The position numbers and the translations under genes were made by a program. DNA of 64,000 nucleotides from Trogon surrucura (lineage: Eukaryota; Chordata; Aves; Trogoniformes; Trogonidae). Of this stretch, positions 24,404 through 38,089 are shown piece after piece. Position 1 is the stretch's first letter. Every line of letters begins with the position of its first letter. The notes below the pieces were generated by a model. That model was not told where the DNA came from. It was given only the letters and a program-made list of their open reading frames with translations, and ran no database searches. The stretch is from assembly GCA_020746105.1 (NCBI GenBank), contig CM036635.1, positions 12,046,001-12,110,000 of the forward strand, read 5' to 3'.

Positions 24404-27400
24404 AGGCGGCGAGCGGGGCTCAGCGCGGGGCTCCGCGGGGGCGCATGGCCGAGCGGGACCCCCCGCCCGCCCGACCCCTCACCCGCGGCCGGACCAGCCC
24501 ATCGCCCGCTCCGCTCCGCGCAGCCCGTGTGCGGGGAGAAGCGGGGATGCGAGGAGGGGGACACCCCGCACCGCCCCGCGGAGGCAGCTCCGCCCCCGCG
24601 GAGGCTGCGCCGGGCGCCCGATGCCACCTGGCGGCCACCGGGAGCGGGGAAGGGGGACACACACGACACACGGCCGGGGAGGGGCTGCCCCCGGGAAACA
24701 TTTTTAGGAGGAGGATGGCATTTTTTTGGGGAGAGGGTGCATCCCGGGGCAGGCGACATCCCCCCCGGTGTGGGTGGGGGGACTTGTCAAGCCAGGAACG
24801 CCCCCGTTGCAGCCCCCGCGGGTCATGTTTGCTTCTGGGGGTTGTAAGGAGCAGGGCGAGTCCCGCTTTTGGGGGGAAAAATAGAGAAAAAAAAAAGGGG
24901 GGGGGGGGGAGGGAATGCAGCTCTGCTTCCTCATCAGCCTGTTTTCTTCCGGGGGTTGTCACAGCCCGCGATGTGGCTTCCCGATGTCCCCTCGCACCCC
25001 TGGGTGCTGCCGAAAGGACCAGGGGGACGTGGAAGGGCCGAGAAGCATCCTCGGGAAGACAAAGAAGGGGCCGCACAAGCTGAGATGGGAGAAGCAGCTG
25101 CCGAGCTTAGCAGAGGTGTTCCCAGCTTGCGTGTGATTCTGTGACGGGCACAAAAAGCCTCCCAAAGCTTGGGACTTAAAGGACACAAATGTGCCCAGAG
25201 CCTGGGGGCACCTCATTTCCAGCCCTCGACACAAGGGTGCCCAGCCAGGACGGGTGCACCCCACCCGTGGAGAGCAAGGGGGTGCATCGCTCTGTGGGGT
25301 GAGCACAAAATTGTAGAGAGCTGGAAGGAGCCTGTCATCCGCAGGTTCCGATTTTGGGCCCGTGGTGCAAACAGGATCCCCTCGTGCCATGCTGAGCCCC
25401 CATGGCTGGTCATCTCTCTCTGCACCTGGTACCACCAAGGGGCACCACAAAGCAGAGGGTGATGCCGGGGGAAAGCTGCCCCTCCGCCTCCCTCCGCCGC
25501 CCCTCCGCCTCCCTCGTGGTGGGTCTCTTTCCTCCCAAGGTCTTTTCCAGCCTTTCTCCATCCTGCTTCCTTCCTGGGCAAGAAATTCCTCCAGCCTCAA
25601 CAGCCTGCCGTGGCTCAATCCTCTCTGCAAGCACTGTGCAACTGCAATTCCCTCGCAGCACCAAGCAGCCAGCCACCCCCTCTTCTATAAACTAATCATG
25701 GGCTGCTTTGCTTGTGCAGAATCCCGGTGCTTTCCCATGAGGCTGATGAAGAGGAAATGCCGTGTTATGACGGCTGTGATATCGCAACGCCCATCTCCAC
25801 AGGGATCCCAAGCACTCACCCTGCTTCCTTCTCCCTCACGTAAACCAGGGGTGGTTTCGGTCAGCAGGGCTCCAGGTAGTATATGCTGCAACAGCATCAG
25901 CCACGGGCAAGCTCCGAGATGAAAGACAGCTGGAAATTTTCTGCAAAACAGCCCTTTCCCCCAGTGAAAAAAAGTGAAACAGTACTTTTTGCCAAGGAGA
26001 AGTGAGAAGAAAAGAGACAAGTATCTTTTGGAGTTTTGTAAATACAGAAAGATTTTTGCGTTGAGCCACGTTTTTCTTGCGCAGGGGACGGGAAAGGAGT
26101 CGTTGCCACGCTGGGTCTGAGCGGGGTAACACTGGGCTGAGGCAGGCGGACACACAGACTGAGGATTTGCAGAAAGTGTGGCTCAGAAAGCAGCAGTCAG
26201 AGCTGTGGAGCCAAATTCAAACCCTTAGGTGAGCTCTTCTGGATCTCCAATACAGGCAACCCAACATCTTGGCAAGGACACCCCTCCCCAAAGCCCATTC
26301 CGCGGAGACCTTATGGATATACCATGCAGACCCCCTGGACAGACACGTCACTCCAGCCGGGGTGCCTCTGTCCTTGCCATTTTAGAGGCAGTTGGGAGCC
26401 TTCTGGTGCATTTGGTTGTCTCTGGTAAAACCACTTTGTTTTCTTAACTTGGCATTTGGGCAAGGAGAGAAGCAGCAGATTAATGAAGGTGCTGTGGCAG
26501 CCCTGCCTCCCTGATCTCCTTGCTCCTGTCTGGTCCCTCCATTGTCACCTACTGCTCCTCTGACAGGAGACCCTTAGTCTCCATGTGAGATGTAAAACAA
26601 CCCTAAAACCTCATGTTTCCCCACTTGCTGCTCTCGAGAAGCCCCACTCCAGCCAGCAGCGGGAGGCAGAGCCTCTTTCTTTAAGCCCGGCTCGGCACAA
26701 TGGGTCTGGAAACCTTCCTAATGCACATAAACACACAACATGAAGTGGTCAATAGAGCAGCCAAATTGCTACCTCCCACATGCCAGGAGCTGGCTGCGCC
26801 TTCCTGAGAGATTGAGAGGAACACAGAGCATCTCATCCTGGGGATTGCAGAGCAGGGGGTTACCAGAGTTCAAGTGCAAGGGGAAATTGCTGTGGAACAG
26901 GATCCCTCTCACCTCCCTAAGGATAATGCTGAGGTCCCTCTGTGCATCCCACAAGCTCTGGGTCCTGTCAAGCAGGAGCGATTCCCCAAAGGCAATAGCA
27001 TCAGCATCCTGGCAGGAAAAGGCCAGAGCGTGGCAAGGCAGGACATGTGAATTTTATAAGACTTAAGGGTGAGGACCATCAGGGAGGAGAAGGGACCAGG
27101 GAAGAGATGGTGCTGCCCACCCATGCCTCCCTCCAGGACTGAACCTTGGCTGGAAAGGGCCTTCTTAGGGCTCAGGCAGGCAGGAGGCAGCTCAGCTGCT
27201 TTGGCTTCCTCCAAATACCTGCTGCAGCACCAGCCAGCATGAAATACAAAATAAAATGTAGAAACTTGCTTTTGGCAATTCCTATTCAACAAGCTTTCAT
27301 TTTGGCTCAGCCAGCATGTTAGACAGCAGCTCTCCATTCCCCTGCAGGGCAGCACACAGGCATTAGCGACAGTGTAACAGCCCCATTAGCAATGAGTAAA

Positions 27401-30400
27401 ACCCCACAAACTCGTCGATGAGCAGGGGCAACCCTGAGTACAGGGACATCTCCGCAGCCAGGAGGGAAAGAGACCACCAGAACCCACCTCTCCCCTTGCT
27501 GCTGGTCTCCTGCCTCTCCTTGCAGAATATTCAGCCTCATCCCAAGTCCACGAGAGAGAAGACTTGTCTGGAGGTAGGGAAAGGCACATCCCGTATGCAC
27601 AGCCTGGGAGGGCACGGGAGTCAGCAGGGAACAACTGTGCTCGCAGTGCTGGCCAGGGAGCCAGGCAAGGTCACCTCTGCTGCTCCCAGCTCACACCAGT
27701 GCTGCTCCGTTCAGGATCCGTTCAGGATCGTGGGATCAGGATCAGGGAACGTGGCATTTGTTGGCCCCCCCAGCCCCAAGGAGAAGCGCTGCGACAGGCG
27801 GTCCTTTCCCTGTGCTGCTGCTTGAAACAAAAAGCTTAATTAACTACCAGTTCGCTGTCGGGGGGATAAATCTAAAATCCGAGGATGGTAATAAAGTGGT
27901 GAATTATCTTCTTCGGCAGCTGAGAAGCAATGGTCCCAAAAAATCAATATGCTGAAGTCATACTTACACACACACGTGCATGTTTATGATTATTACAAAT
28001 CAGGCAGCAGCAGGGACTGCAGAGAACCAACTCAGCAGCCGTCTGGCACGAGAGAAACCAGTTTTGCACCAGTTAAAGCCAGAGCTAGTCACAGACCATC
28101 TCCGGTACGGCCTCCAGAGAGCCACCTCCATAGTCCTGCTCATAACCGGGGCAGAGCTGTAGTTCCAGCTCCAACATCAGAGCATCCCCAGCAGCCAGGA
28201 TTTGCCCTGTGCCACCAGCCCAGCAGAAGACCTCGGGAATTTTCAAATGATCTTGAGTAACCGTGTTACCATGAGCCCCAAAGCTCCCTAACCCAGTCAT
28301 TGCTGGGCAGAACATGGTGGTTTAGAGCACCACAACTGGAGAAAAGGAGTTGTAAACTCAAGGTGGGCTTAAAACCATCACAGCAAAAGCTTAAAATGTC
28401 ACATCCCTGTAAAGGGCACAGAGCGACAGTCATCACTGCTCGGCTGCGGGCAGCACACCCACAGGCACCTCCAGACAAGTCACGGTGACAGCGTTCGTTA
28501 GCTTTGGGTGAGCAATGCCTGAGTGCTGCTGGGGCTCCAGAAGCACCCCAGAACCCTCCAGAGATTCCTGGTTCCAGCCTAGAACCCCTCTTCAATGCTT
28601 TTCAAAGCCTGGGGCTCAGACTTTGCCCAAGTTTCTTCTTGGAGCCTTCTCTTGAGCCTCAAGCTACTGGGTCTTCATGGAAAAATAATGATCACAGGAG
28701 AGGAGAATCACAGCAAACCACCGAGTTGTAATGTGCTACGACAAGCTACTTTCTCAAGCTCTCCCTGCACGCAATTTTGCCCTTGAGATAAGAAATATAA
28801 TTTGATTGCAGGAGTTGCAATGCCCAAATGCTTTGGGCATAAGATCACTTAGTCACAGGAACTTCTCCGTCCCCCTCAAGTGACATTGCTGAGTACAAGG
28901 CGCTTTTTACTGATATAAAACAACTTAGCTCCATCACTGGCTCAGCCTCAATTATTGCATTCACGCCTCTGTCCATTTCTGTAGCAACAAGGCAGAAATG
29001 CTTTGAGCCTGGTACCGATCTCCTGGGAGCATCACCAGCTGCCCCACCGGTGCAGAGCTGCCTGTGCTGCCACACCAGGGCCATTACAGGGCTGTGATGC
29101 CCATGCAGGCAGCCCTGCTACACCCCTGCCATGTATCGAGCCTTTTCGCCTCTTTCCAGAGGTGGCAAAAACAGCCCTGAATTTGTTCCTGTGTTGGTGT
29201 TTGGAGAGGGCACCGGGCAAAGAGCGGGGGGGGGGGGTGGCAGTGTCCTAAATCCACCTTTACATCCTCATGCACAGGATACTTGGGAGCCATGCAGGAC
29301 CCCAAGACTGCTGAAATGGGCCAAAAGAAACTGGGAGGGGCTGCGGGTGATGGGACATCTCCAGCAGCACAGATGATCTTGCTGCTGCCAGAGCACCGAA
29401 GCCGTGGGTGTTGAAGACTCATCCGCTGGCTTGTGATTGCAGCCTCCCAAAGATTCAACAATTCTCTTCGAAGTTTAAAAATCTGAAGCGCTGCTCAGCT
29501 AAAGCAAGGCTGCAAGAGGGCATCTGACACTACCCCGGGGGGGTTTACTCACCACAAGAGTCCCTGGGGCCGTCTGCGTGGCCGGGGTCTCAGTGGGGTG
29601 AGACATAACCCCTGGCAGACACCATTCTCTGCCCTCTGCTTCCCCAGGACAATCAGGCAGCAACACGCAGTACTTCTGCTAGAAGGGCAGAGCCAGCAGC
29701 TTGCTCCTGGGGACAGACTAGGCAGGTTGCAGCCCTCAGAGGTCAGGCCAGATGGCTCCGTGCTTCTTGGGGAGCAGAAGGAGCATTAGAACCATTACTG
29801 GGCTGTGACTGCCATCACCACAGAGCGCTGCACCCCACCACACTGGTAGCACAGCACTGGGTGTACACACAGCTCCGGTGCTCAGAGGAGGTGCACAGTC
29901 AGGTCAGGTGTAGAATATGGAATTCCACAGCTCCCACCAGCACAGGGCAGCGTCAGCACAGCCTTACGTGGGCGATTTGGGAAGCTCCTGCCCTCGCAAA
30001 CCTGTCAGCACTGTGAGCCCTTCACTTCCACTAGCCCCTAATTCACTTACGGCAAAGGAAAAGAATAGAGGTGAGGATCACTCCTCAACTCCCAATAGAA
30101 TTATATTTTCTGAGAGAAGGGAAGCTGAATTTCCCTTTCTCGGGAAAGGAAATTAGTGCACTTTTCTTGCCGCATTAATTAAAACCAGCAATGACCCTGG
30201 CTTCACCAAGAAGAAAACGTGAAAGGTAAAAGGAAAGCCTGAACCAGCTTCATTGGTCAAAAAGGTTTCCCGACTGCCCTGCTGCAAAGGGAGATGCTCA
30301 GAGGAAACAAGAGCAGCAATTAAAAATTAAACAGAGAGGGAGAGCAGTACAGCAAATTACCGAGATGTATTTGTATTGCTGCAGTGCATTAACTGGGCTG

Positions 30401-31849
30401 CAGTTCCCGTGGGGGGAACTCCTGACACCCCCAGGAACACAACTGTCTGCAGGGAGCAGCTCTGCCCAGCTTGAGCCCAGGCAGGGGAGAGGAAACGGAG
30501 GAGGGACCAAGCCTGGTGTGACCGAAAGCTGCAGAGGAGAATGGGTGGGAGATGCTGAACCACAGCTGCCAAAGGGGAGAGAGCATCTGCACTTTGGGTG
30601 AGGTTGTTTGAGACTAATCCCCCGCCCAAGAGCTCCTGCCGGGAGGGGGACAAGGCAGCAGGTTCTGGGTTGGATCCAGACACCCCTAAGGAAAAAACAA
30701 ACAAACAAAAAAAACAGAGGGAGACCTGAGGGCTGGCTCAGTCCCTTTGCCGGGCAGACTCCCCGGAGCTGCCAGCTCTGGTTTGCCTCTTCCTCTCCGT
30801 CACACTCAGTTGAGCAGCATTTTCCAGCCCGGCACAGTCCCGGGAGGACCCTCAGCCAATGAATTAGCATCGGGAGGACATCGCGCCAGGGAAGCCGCAA
30901 GAAAAATGGGCTGGAAGAGCCTCCCAGGCTTATTAGCACATTACACTGATCTCCTGCAGCAAGCGCTGCCTTCCCAGATGGAAGGTGTCCAGGGGCTGCC
31001 AGTGCCCTCCCAGCCATCCCACTAGGTGGATTTTTTTATCCCCCATGGCCCCAGTGCTCAGCCAAACAAACTCACTGGCCTGGCAGCATCAACGTGCACA
31101 ATTTGGAGAAGTGTTTGAGCTCGAGAAAGGAGGAGGATGCAAAATGCTGCACTTTGGAGACACCTCTGTGCTGGGGACTGGGCACAGCAGGATGAGACCC
31201 CAAACAGGGTCCTCCTCTGTCCTGTTTTGGACGCAGCCAGGGGAAAAGCAGGAGAGCCCAGTCCTGACCAGGACTCCCTGGGGTACCCTCCCTACACCCT
31301 CCAGCTGGGTTGGGTGGTTCCCTACCTCCTGCTGGGCTTTCCTTCCAGTAACTGGAGGCACAGACCCCCTCCCAAGATCTAGAGGCTGCCCAAGCCCATT
31401 TCTCACAGGGCTTGGCCAAGCTGCTGCACCCCAGCAGCCCCAAAACTTACAGCAAGCTCAGCAGAATCACATCAGATACAGCAGCCCACCACTGACGGAG
31501 GCAAACAGGGATACTGGGCACAGGCAGCTTTTATTATCAAGCCTCTCTCTTAACACAAAGCACCTGGTAGACCCTGGGAGCCACGAACACCTTCCTCACA
31601 CTCATGCCCCATCCAGAAAGGGAGATCAGCTCCAGGCACAGCTGAGGAGATTATCCGAGCATGGAGCGGCTGGAGGATGAGGAGGGGACATCAACCCACA
31701 GACCTCTGCAACCAGCATGGGGGTGGGCAATGCTCAAGGCGATTTCTCTGGGCGCTCACCAGCCCTGGCTGTGCTGAACGTTCCTATGTTGGGAGGCAGG
31801 AACTGGGAGAAGTCTCACTTTGCAGCCCCATCTCGGGCAAAAAGCTTCA

Positions 31850-32300
31850 GAAATCACCCAGGAAATCATATATTGTCCTGATTTCTTCAAATTCACAAAG
31901 CAACAATTGGAAAGCCGCCAGCTATGGGCTTGGATCATGCGATTAGACCATTAAAAAATAAACCTTCGAAACCCTCAGACGTATAAACCTGATAGGCCAT
32001 ATGAAGAAAAATGTTCGCTTTTCACAAACAATGAGTGGAAACCATTTTAGATTTTTATTATTATTATTTTAGAAGGGAAATAAGCATATTTCAATCCAGT
32101 CAAGAGTGAAATTGAGTTTAACAACAAAGCAATTTCTATTAGTGGAGACCCAGGGAAAAAAAAGCACCAAACATGGATGAATAGAAAACTCAAAGAGAAA
32201 TGTGTCACACAATGGTGGAATTAGGAATTAAAAGCAACTTTGCTTTACTGCTGATAATATAAGCACATAATCATCTACCTCATAGCTAATGTGTTCCCTT
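31850..32300. promoter_or_regulatory. AT-rich candidate regulatory island (intergenic)
   Basis: A clear fall in GC content, with an ATT trinucleotide run (32053-32070), AACAATTGG, GATCATGCGATTAG and ACAAACAATGAG. It lies about 7.6 kb upstream of the MGAT5B start codon. It is a candidate enhancer by texture only. Confidence 0.22.
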
Positions 32301-34893
32301 CCCATATAAACACTGTAAAATAACAACAGCAGAAAAGATTGGGATTTAATTTTGCCCTCCCCAACCCAGCAGGGAAGGGAAAGGGATGCTGTGGTTTGGT
32401 GACCCCTGATGGGGCTGGTTCACCTCCTCCGAGAGAGCTCCTGGAGCAAGATCCAGATCTTACCATCTGTACCAGGATGCTTTTACCTGGGCTGAACACA
32501 GAGCTGTCCTGTGCAAAAAAAAATGGTCTGATGGACATAACCAGGGAGGCACGTACAGGCAGGAGCCTGGCAGGGCTCGCATTTCCTGGAGGCAACTGCT
32601 GCTGGGAAAGGCTGTCCCACCCCCCAGGGTGTTCCCCAGCCCCTGCAGCCCGAGGGGACCAGTCCTTGCACACATCCAGGAGCTCGGGCTGAGCCTCCCA
32701 CAAGAGACCTGGAGATGTTGCAGCCCTCTCTTCCACAGCTCCTATCCCCAGTAATCACCTTGGTGCATAATAACCTTTGTTTGCTTTGCTTCGGCGTGGC
32801 GTTTGCTTTTAGGATGGCCTCCTGTCCCTTCACCCCAGTGGGGACAGCAGAGAAGGGAGAAAGGTGTCTGTTTCTGCCTCCTTCTGCCTCGACACCCCAG
32901 GATGGACCTGGCTGTCACCGATGGAGGCTGCAAGAGGAGAGGAGCCCCCGTGCTCCCACCACTCATGATTGCAACGTCTGAAGCAGAGGGTAGATGTACA
33001 GAGGAAGGGATGGGCAGCACCCCTGCTCAGGAGAGAAGCAGAGGGCAGCTCCCAGAGCCAGGCAGACCTGGACCTGCCAAAAGCCACCCTCATGAGCACC
33101 AGCTCCCAGCCAAATCCTGCCCTAGCACTCAGGTTGGGTATTCTCCTTCATCTCCCCATGTGGCCTTTTCCATCCTACTCTTCTTCACCTTCTCTACTCA
33201 CCGCTCACACCTTTGGGAACAGGCAGTATCTGGCTTTAACATGTCCCCCCACCGAGCCATGATTGACCCCAAGGCTCTGCATCCCAGGGCACAGAGCATC
33301 AGTGGGTCCTCTCCAGGACACCAAGTTGTCATCACTCCTCATCTTGAATCATCTCCACTGCTGAGGATCTAGGCCATTGGGTTAAAAATTGGAAGCCTGA
33401 ATAGTCTAAACTATCAAATCTTAAAGCAATCACACTGTTCTAAATCTTTTTTGGCTTTAAAGATAACTTCTCATCTCCAACAAGGCACAGGCACCTCCAC
33501 TTGTTTCTCCTCAGCAGGGTTCACAATTTGAATATGGAGACAAAGGAATATTGATCGTGTCAGATACTACTAAATGGATTTTTTTTTGCACCATTTTCTT
33601 TCATTTTTCTTTCTTTCTATTATTCTTCTCCTATAGACGAACCAGTGAAGGTGAACTGCTGCAGGAGAGACGGGGTCACCAGCCGCTCTGTCACGGAGGG
33701 TGAGAGGAATGCAAAACTCGATTTCAAGCAAGTCCTGTTCCCTTTGAAGTCAATTAGGTGGCTCCAGAGGACCTTGGTTGAAAGGAGACGGACAGAGGCA
33801 ATCAGGGAGAGCAGCAGTCGAGTAAGAGAGCAGTAAAAGCAAAGAGCAATTCCCTAAAATGCTGCTGATCCATCAGCTAAGAGGGTCTGTGAAGGAAGAC
33901 AGGATCTCCATGCCTGATTAGATACCAGCCCTCTGTCTCCAGCGGAGCACGGCTGGGACACGCCGCCAAAGCCAACCCCACCGCCAGACCCCAATACGGT
34001 GGGACGGCTGTGACACGGCACACAGTGGGCTCCCCTGCGGTCACATCCAGCCATGGGTCAGGGACCCAGCCTACGAGGAACATGTGGTGACCCAGAGGGG
34101 TCCTAGCAGGGATGGGAAGCCAGGCGAGAACAGGCAATGCCTCAGCACACCATGGTTTGGGTTTTCTCCCCCTTACACTGTTACACACGAGGGAGGAACG
34201 TGCCACTGACAGAGCGTGTGTTCCCACATGTACCCACGTCAAACCTATCTCAGAGCCCATCTCTTCTGCATTTCCAAAACCAGGAGGAGAAAATGAGAAT
34301 CAGCAAATTGAGGAGCAATTGGAGCTGCGCTTGACATTCGCAAGGATTGATAGATCTGCTCCAACACTAGTAAATAACCAGACTCTGCTCCTCTCTCGGT
34401 GGAGGGAGCATCCCCCCTCCAAACACCTGCAGTAAGACGCTTGCAATTACTGCTTTGTCTCCTGGAAACTAGTAAATAATTCAAACAAACCCTTTTATTT
34501 TTCCTTTTGTTTTTCATTTTAATTAATCCACATAGAATTTTGTCCTCCAAACACAATCACAGCAGCACAGGAGCAGCAGGTAGAGAATCTCATTACCCAG
34601 CTTACCAGCCAGATCCTAGAGCCATTATTAATAGAGACTTCAACTGCGTGAGGAATTAATAAAATGAGACGGTGAGGGGGAAGGGAAACACTCTTTCTGG
34701 AGTGATCACCCTCTGCACCTTGTCCCCACGATGTCCCACGGTCAGAGGTGCCAGGGGGTTGCTGTGCTTTAGGGACAGCCAGCACCTTGTCTCCTGCAGC
34801 CCCCCGTTGCTTGGCCCTGCAACCAAGTGTCCGCTGCACCCCCCAGTGCCTGCGGTCTGGGAGAAGCCGCTGGGTTCAAAGCAGGGCAAGGAG

Positions 34894-35010
34894 ATCACAG
34901 AATGGTTGGAGTTGGAAGGGGCCTCCAGAGATCATCAAGTCCAATGCACCTGATCAGGAAACTCACCTCAGTGCGTGCAGGGCATTGCACAGGCTCTTGC
35001 CCAGCTGCTG
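34894..35010 (-). repeat. CR1 LINE 3' fragment
   Basis: ATCACAGAATGGTTGGAGTT, then GGAAGGGGCCTCCAGAGATC and ATCAAGTCCAAT, are the reverse complement of the CR1 3' end. The element points leftward, with its octamer remnant at 34894. Confidence 0.8.
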
Positions 35011-35050
35011 GCAGGAGGCAGAGTCCAAGCGTGTGTTCTCATGGTGCTAC

Positions 35051-35312
35051 GATAATCATGGATGCATTTAAGTTGGAAAGACCTCTAAGATTGTCAAGTC
35101 CAACTGTTAACCCAGCACTGCCAGGTCCATCACTAAACCATGTCCCCAAGCACCACGTCTATAGGGCTTTTAGATACCTCCAGGGATGGTGACTCCACCT
35201 CTTCCCTGGGCAGCCTGTTCCAGTGCATTTCCCTCCTGCACTAAGTGGGTCACCTTGTTTTAGGAGGAGATCGGGTTAGTCAAGCAGGACCTGCCCTTCA
35301 TAAACCCTTCCT
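35051..35312 (-). repeat. CR1 LINE 3' fragment
   Basis: AAGTTGGAAAGACCTCTAAG, TGTCAAGTCCAACTGTTAAC and CTCCAGGGATGGTGACTCCA are CR1 signatures, followed by GTCAAGCAGGACCTGCC near 35280. The orientation is leftward. It lies 40 bp from another CR1 fragment of the same orientation, so it may be a second insertion next to or into the first. Confidence 0.85.
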
Positions 35313-35999
35313 TTCTCTCTCATTCTACCAGTACCAGCCACATCCGCAGGGCACTTCCTCGGCGCCAGGAACCGCTGTCAGCTGGTGATGGCGTTACAGA
35401 GACGCAAACACCCAGTTCCTCCCCGGGTACCTGCGGTGGGAGGAGAGAGCAGGACTGTGCCCCTGAGCACCCCAGTTGTGGGGGGAGATACTCACCCCGC
35501 CCAGCTGCTCTCAGAGGCAACACTGAAGGCAGGCACGCACACAAGGGACACCTTTCCCTGAGGGATGCTGCGTGTCCAGCACCCTCCTGTAACATCTGCT
35601 GGAGAGGATGATGTCGGTATCCCCCAGAGATCCCCACACAGAGACAAGGCACGGCCGTGACAGCACGTGCTCGCTCTGCACTTTCTTTCTCCTGTGGCTT
35701 CTTCCCTCTGTGCTCCCCCAGCCCCGAGAAGCCGAGGGGTGGCCGTGCGGGCTGCAAGGCAGGGAGGTGTGATTCACTTGCAGGCTCGATGGCTTTTCTG
35801 CCTTGATCAGTAGCACTTAGGCAAACAGCAGTACATCAATAAGCAGCTCTAATTAGAGGTGTTAATAGTGCTGGGAGCTGGGGGAAAGCGCATCGAGGCG
35901 GGAGGGAGAACAGTTTGCAATCTAAGGAGAGCAGCGGGAGGAGCTGGGAGAACTGGAATGCTCAGGACCCCGCACACGCAGCGGGTGGGACGATCAAGC

Positions 36000-36150
36000 T
36001 CCAGGAGCCCACGTGAAATTGCCAGAGAAATATCCCCCGTGCTGATTATCTTGAATAATTTATGCAGATGCTATCATGCATTCATATTTTATGGAAGCCT
36101 TGCAAAGCCCTGGCGGTGGTTATTTACAATTGTTTGCTCCCTTCCAGAAA
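36000..36150. promoter_or_regulatory. Candidate regulatory island (intergenic)
   Basis: A short AT-richer stretch with CTGATTATC, TTGAATAATTTATGCAGATG and CATTCATATTTTATGG in GC-rich DNA. TTATGCAGAT is octamer-like (POU). Function is inferred only. Confidence 0.2.
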
Positions 36151-38089
36151 CCTGTCGGTGGTGGGTGCGGGGATGATGCCGGTGTGTGGGTTACATCTCG
36201 GGGACCTCAGCTCCTCGCGGCACCAGGGACATGGCCCAGAGCAGCAGCAGGGCAGCCTCCTTCCCAGGGCACCAGCACTGGCTGAGTTTTAGCCCTCCAT
36301 CCCAGCATCCATCCCCTCAGCACCTCCAGGGCAGACAGCCCAGGGCAGAGGGACAGGGAACACTGACAGTTGCAGCAGCACCCTTCCCACCATGACCCTG
36401 CTTCTGCACCCATCACCTCGCAGCCTTCTCCAGCTTCTGTTCTGCTAAGCAAAGTAGCTCTACAACCCCAAAAAAAGGACCCAGGAAAGGGAGTGCTCCT
36501 GCAGCACCATCCCTCTGCCTGGGATGCTGTCACAGCGTGATGCTGAGCAGGACAAAAGGGACAGGAGCTGCACCCAGGGGAGTGGGTTCCTTGGTCCCCT
36601 GACGGGTGGGATGCAGGCTGGGGTCAAGAGGACCATGGGGCACCCACGACCTGGTGTTGAGCTGTGCAATCCTGCCACCTCCAGCGCTTCCCACTGCTTT
36701 CCCAGCCGCTGTCTCCCTGGAAACTGGAGCCGGGAGGCAGGAAGGGGCATCGCTTTCCCTGCGGAGAGGTGGGTGGATGAGCTGCGCAGCACGTCCTTCC
36801 AGCACGGGGTAAAGATAAAAGGCCACTGCTCCCCATGGCTAGAGGTGTGGTGGGCAGGACCCTTCCTCCGAAGGGCTGTGAGCCATCCCCAAACTTGCCC
36901 CTTGCCCAACATCTCCATCTGCTTTGGGGTCGGGAAAACTCAGTGCCTTGACTCAAGGCTGCAGGGGGCAGTGATGGTCACTGCAGGAGAAGCAAAGGGC
37001 TTTGTGGGGAGCCAAGAGAGAGCAGGGGGAGGAAGGGGCAGGTGAAAGGTGGGGTGGAAAGGATGGGGGAAAAGGGAAAATTTCTGGAACTCAAGAGGTG
37101 CTCAGACCATGATGGAGGAGGATGTGACTGCAGGAGAAGCCTGCCAGTACCCAGCAGAGCAGAAAGTCAACGTTATTAAAGCAAAGACACTGGATATTTT
37201 CATTCCCTGCAGCTCCTGCTTCTCAGAGGATAGCAATGGTGTCTGAAAAGCAAGCAGAAATTAAACAGGAGGCATCTCAGTCAGGCTGTTCAGCCTGTAA
37301 AACACCCAGGGAGTGGAGACACAGCTCAGAGAAGAGCAGAGGGGACCAACACGTGTTCTCAGCCAGCCCCCGTGTCACCCATCCCCGAGACGTGCCACCA
37401 GCACCGCTGCCCCACCGTTGCTTTTGCTGTTATTTCTCTCCTTTCAGCAACACCCCAGGAATCCTCCGCTCAACCCAGGCTGCCTCCGCCTGCAGCAGCT
37501 CCCATTTATTTCAATTAGAGAGCCTTTCCCCAAAAGAGGGGGCCAGAAACCTCAAGCTCCTGCACAGCAGAGCCAGGAGACGCAGACAAACAGCCTCTGC
37601 CCGGAGTCTCATTTGTCACCTGCCAACAACATGGGCATGCCCAGCGTTCCCCTCCGTGGGCAGGGCATGAGCCCCATCCCTGCCCGGGGCCCGCCACGTT
37701 TGGCCTCTGCCAAGAGCACCTCACAGCCTGGGCAAGGAGCAAAAGCCAGCAGGAGCCTGGGGACTCCCCCAGAGCTGAATTTCCTGCCTCGCATCAAGCT
37801 CAGTTAGAGCATTAGTGATTTATGAGGAGAGCTACTCCTCGGAGCAGCTGCAAGCCGTAAGGCTGTAGTACAAGCCTCTGCTTCGCCAAGGAGGTGTCGT
37901 GAACAACACGGGGTGATTTATGGGGTAAAAAGCTGCTGGTTTAGCACAAAGGCATACAGCACGGGGTGACAGGGACACCCCCACCTCCCCGCAGCCCACC
38001 ATGCAAAGCAGGCTGTGAGCCCGCAGCCAACAAGTCGAGAAACAGAGGATGCAGGGAGACCACAGCTCAGCATCGAACCTGCAGATGAG

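Larger units (their letters stand above)
24060..24900 (-). promoter_or_regulatory. MGAT5B: CpG island and presumed MGAT5B promoter / 5' UTR
   Basis: Base composition changes sharply to GC-rich with many CpG dinucleotides (for example around 24420-24680) and long G and C tracts. The island straddles the first coding exon of MGAT5B and extends into the start of intron 1, the normal position of a vertebrate CpG-island promoter. No convincing TATA box is seen. The transcription start cannot be fixed by eye; it should lie above 24333, probably within 24400-24800. Confidence 0.75.

Noticed and set aside
24065-25083. Two plus-strand open frames of 260 and 279 codons across the CpG island
   Set aside because: They run antisense through MGAT5B exon 1 and its promoter and consist mainly of Pro/Arg/Gly from GC-rich DNA; stops are rare there by composition alone.
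25120-25147. GTGATTCTGTGACGG, resembling a CR1 terminal octamer
   Set aside because: No CR1 body is found on either side; a single octamer-like match is expected by chance.
30298-31017. 239-codon minus-strand open frame
   Set aside because: No domain, no family resemblance and intergenic GC-rich context; no supporting splice or promoter signal.
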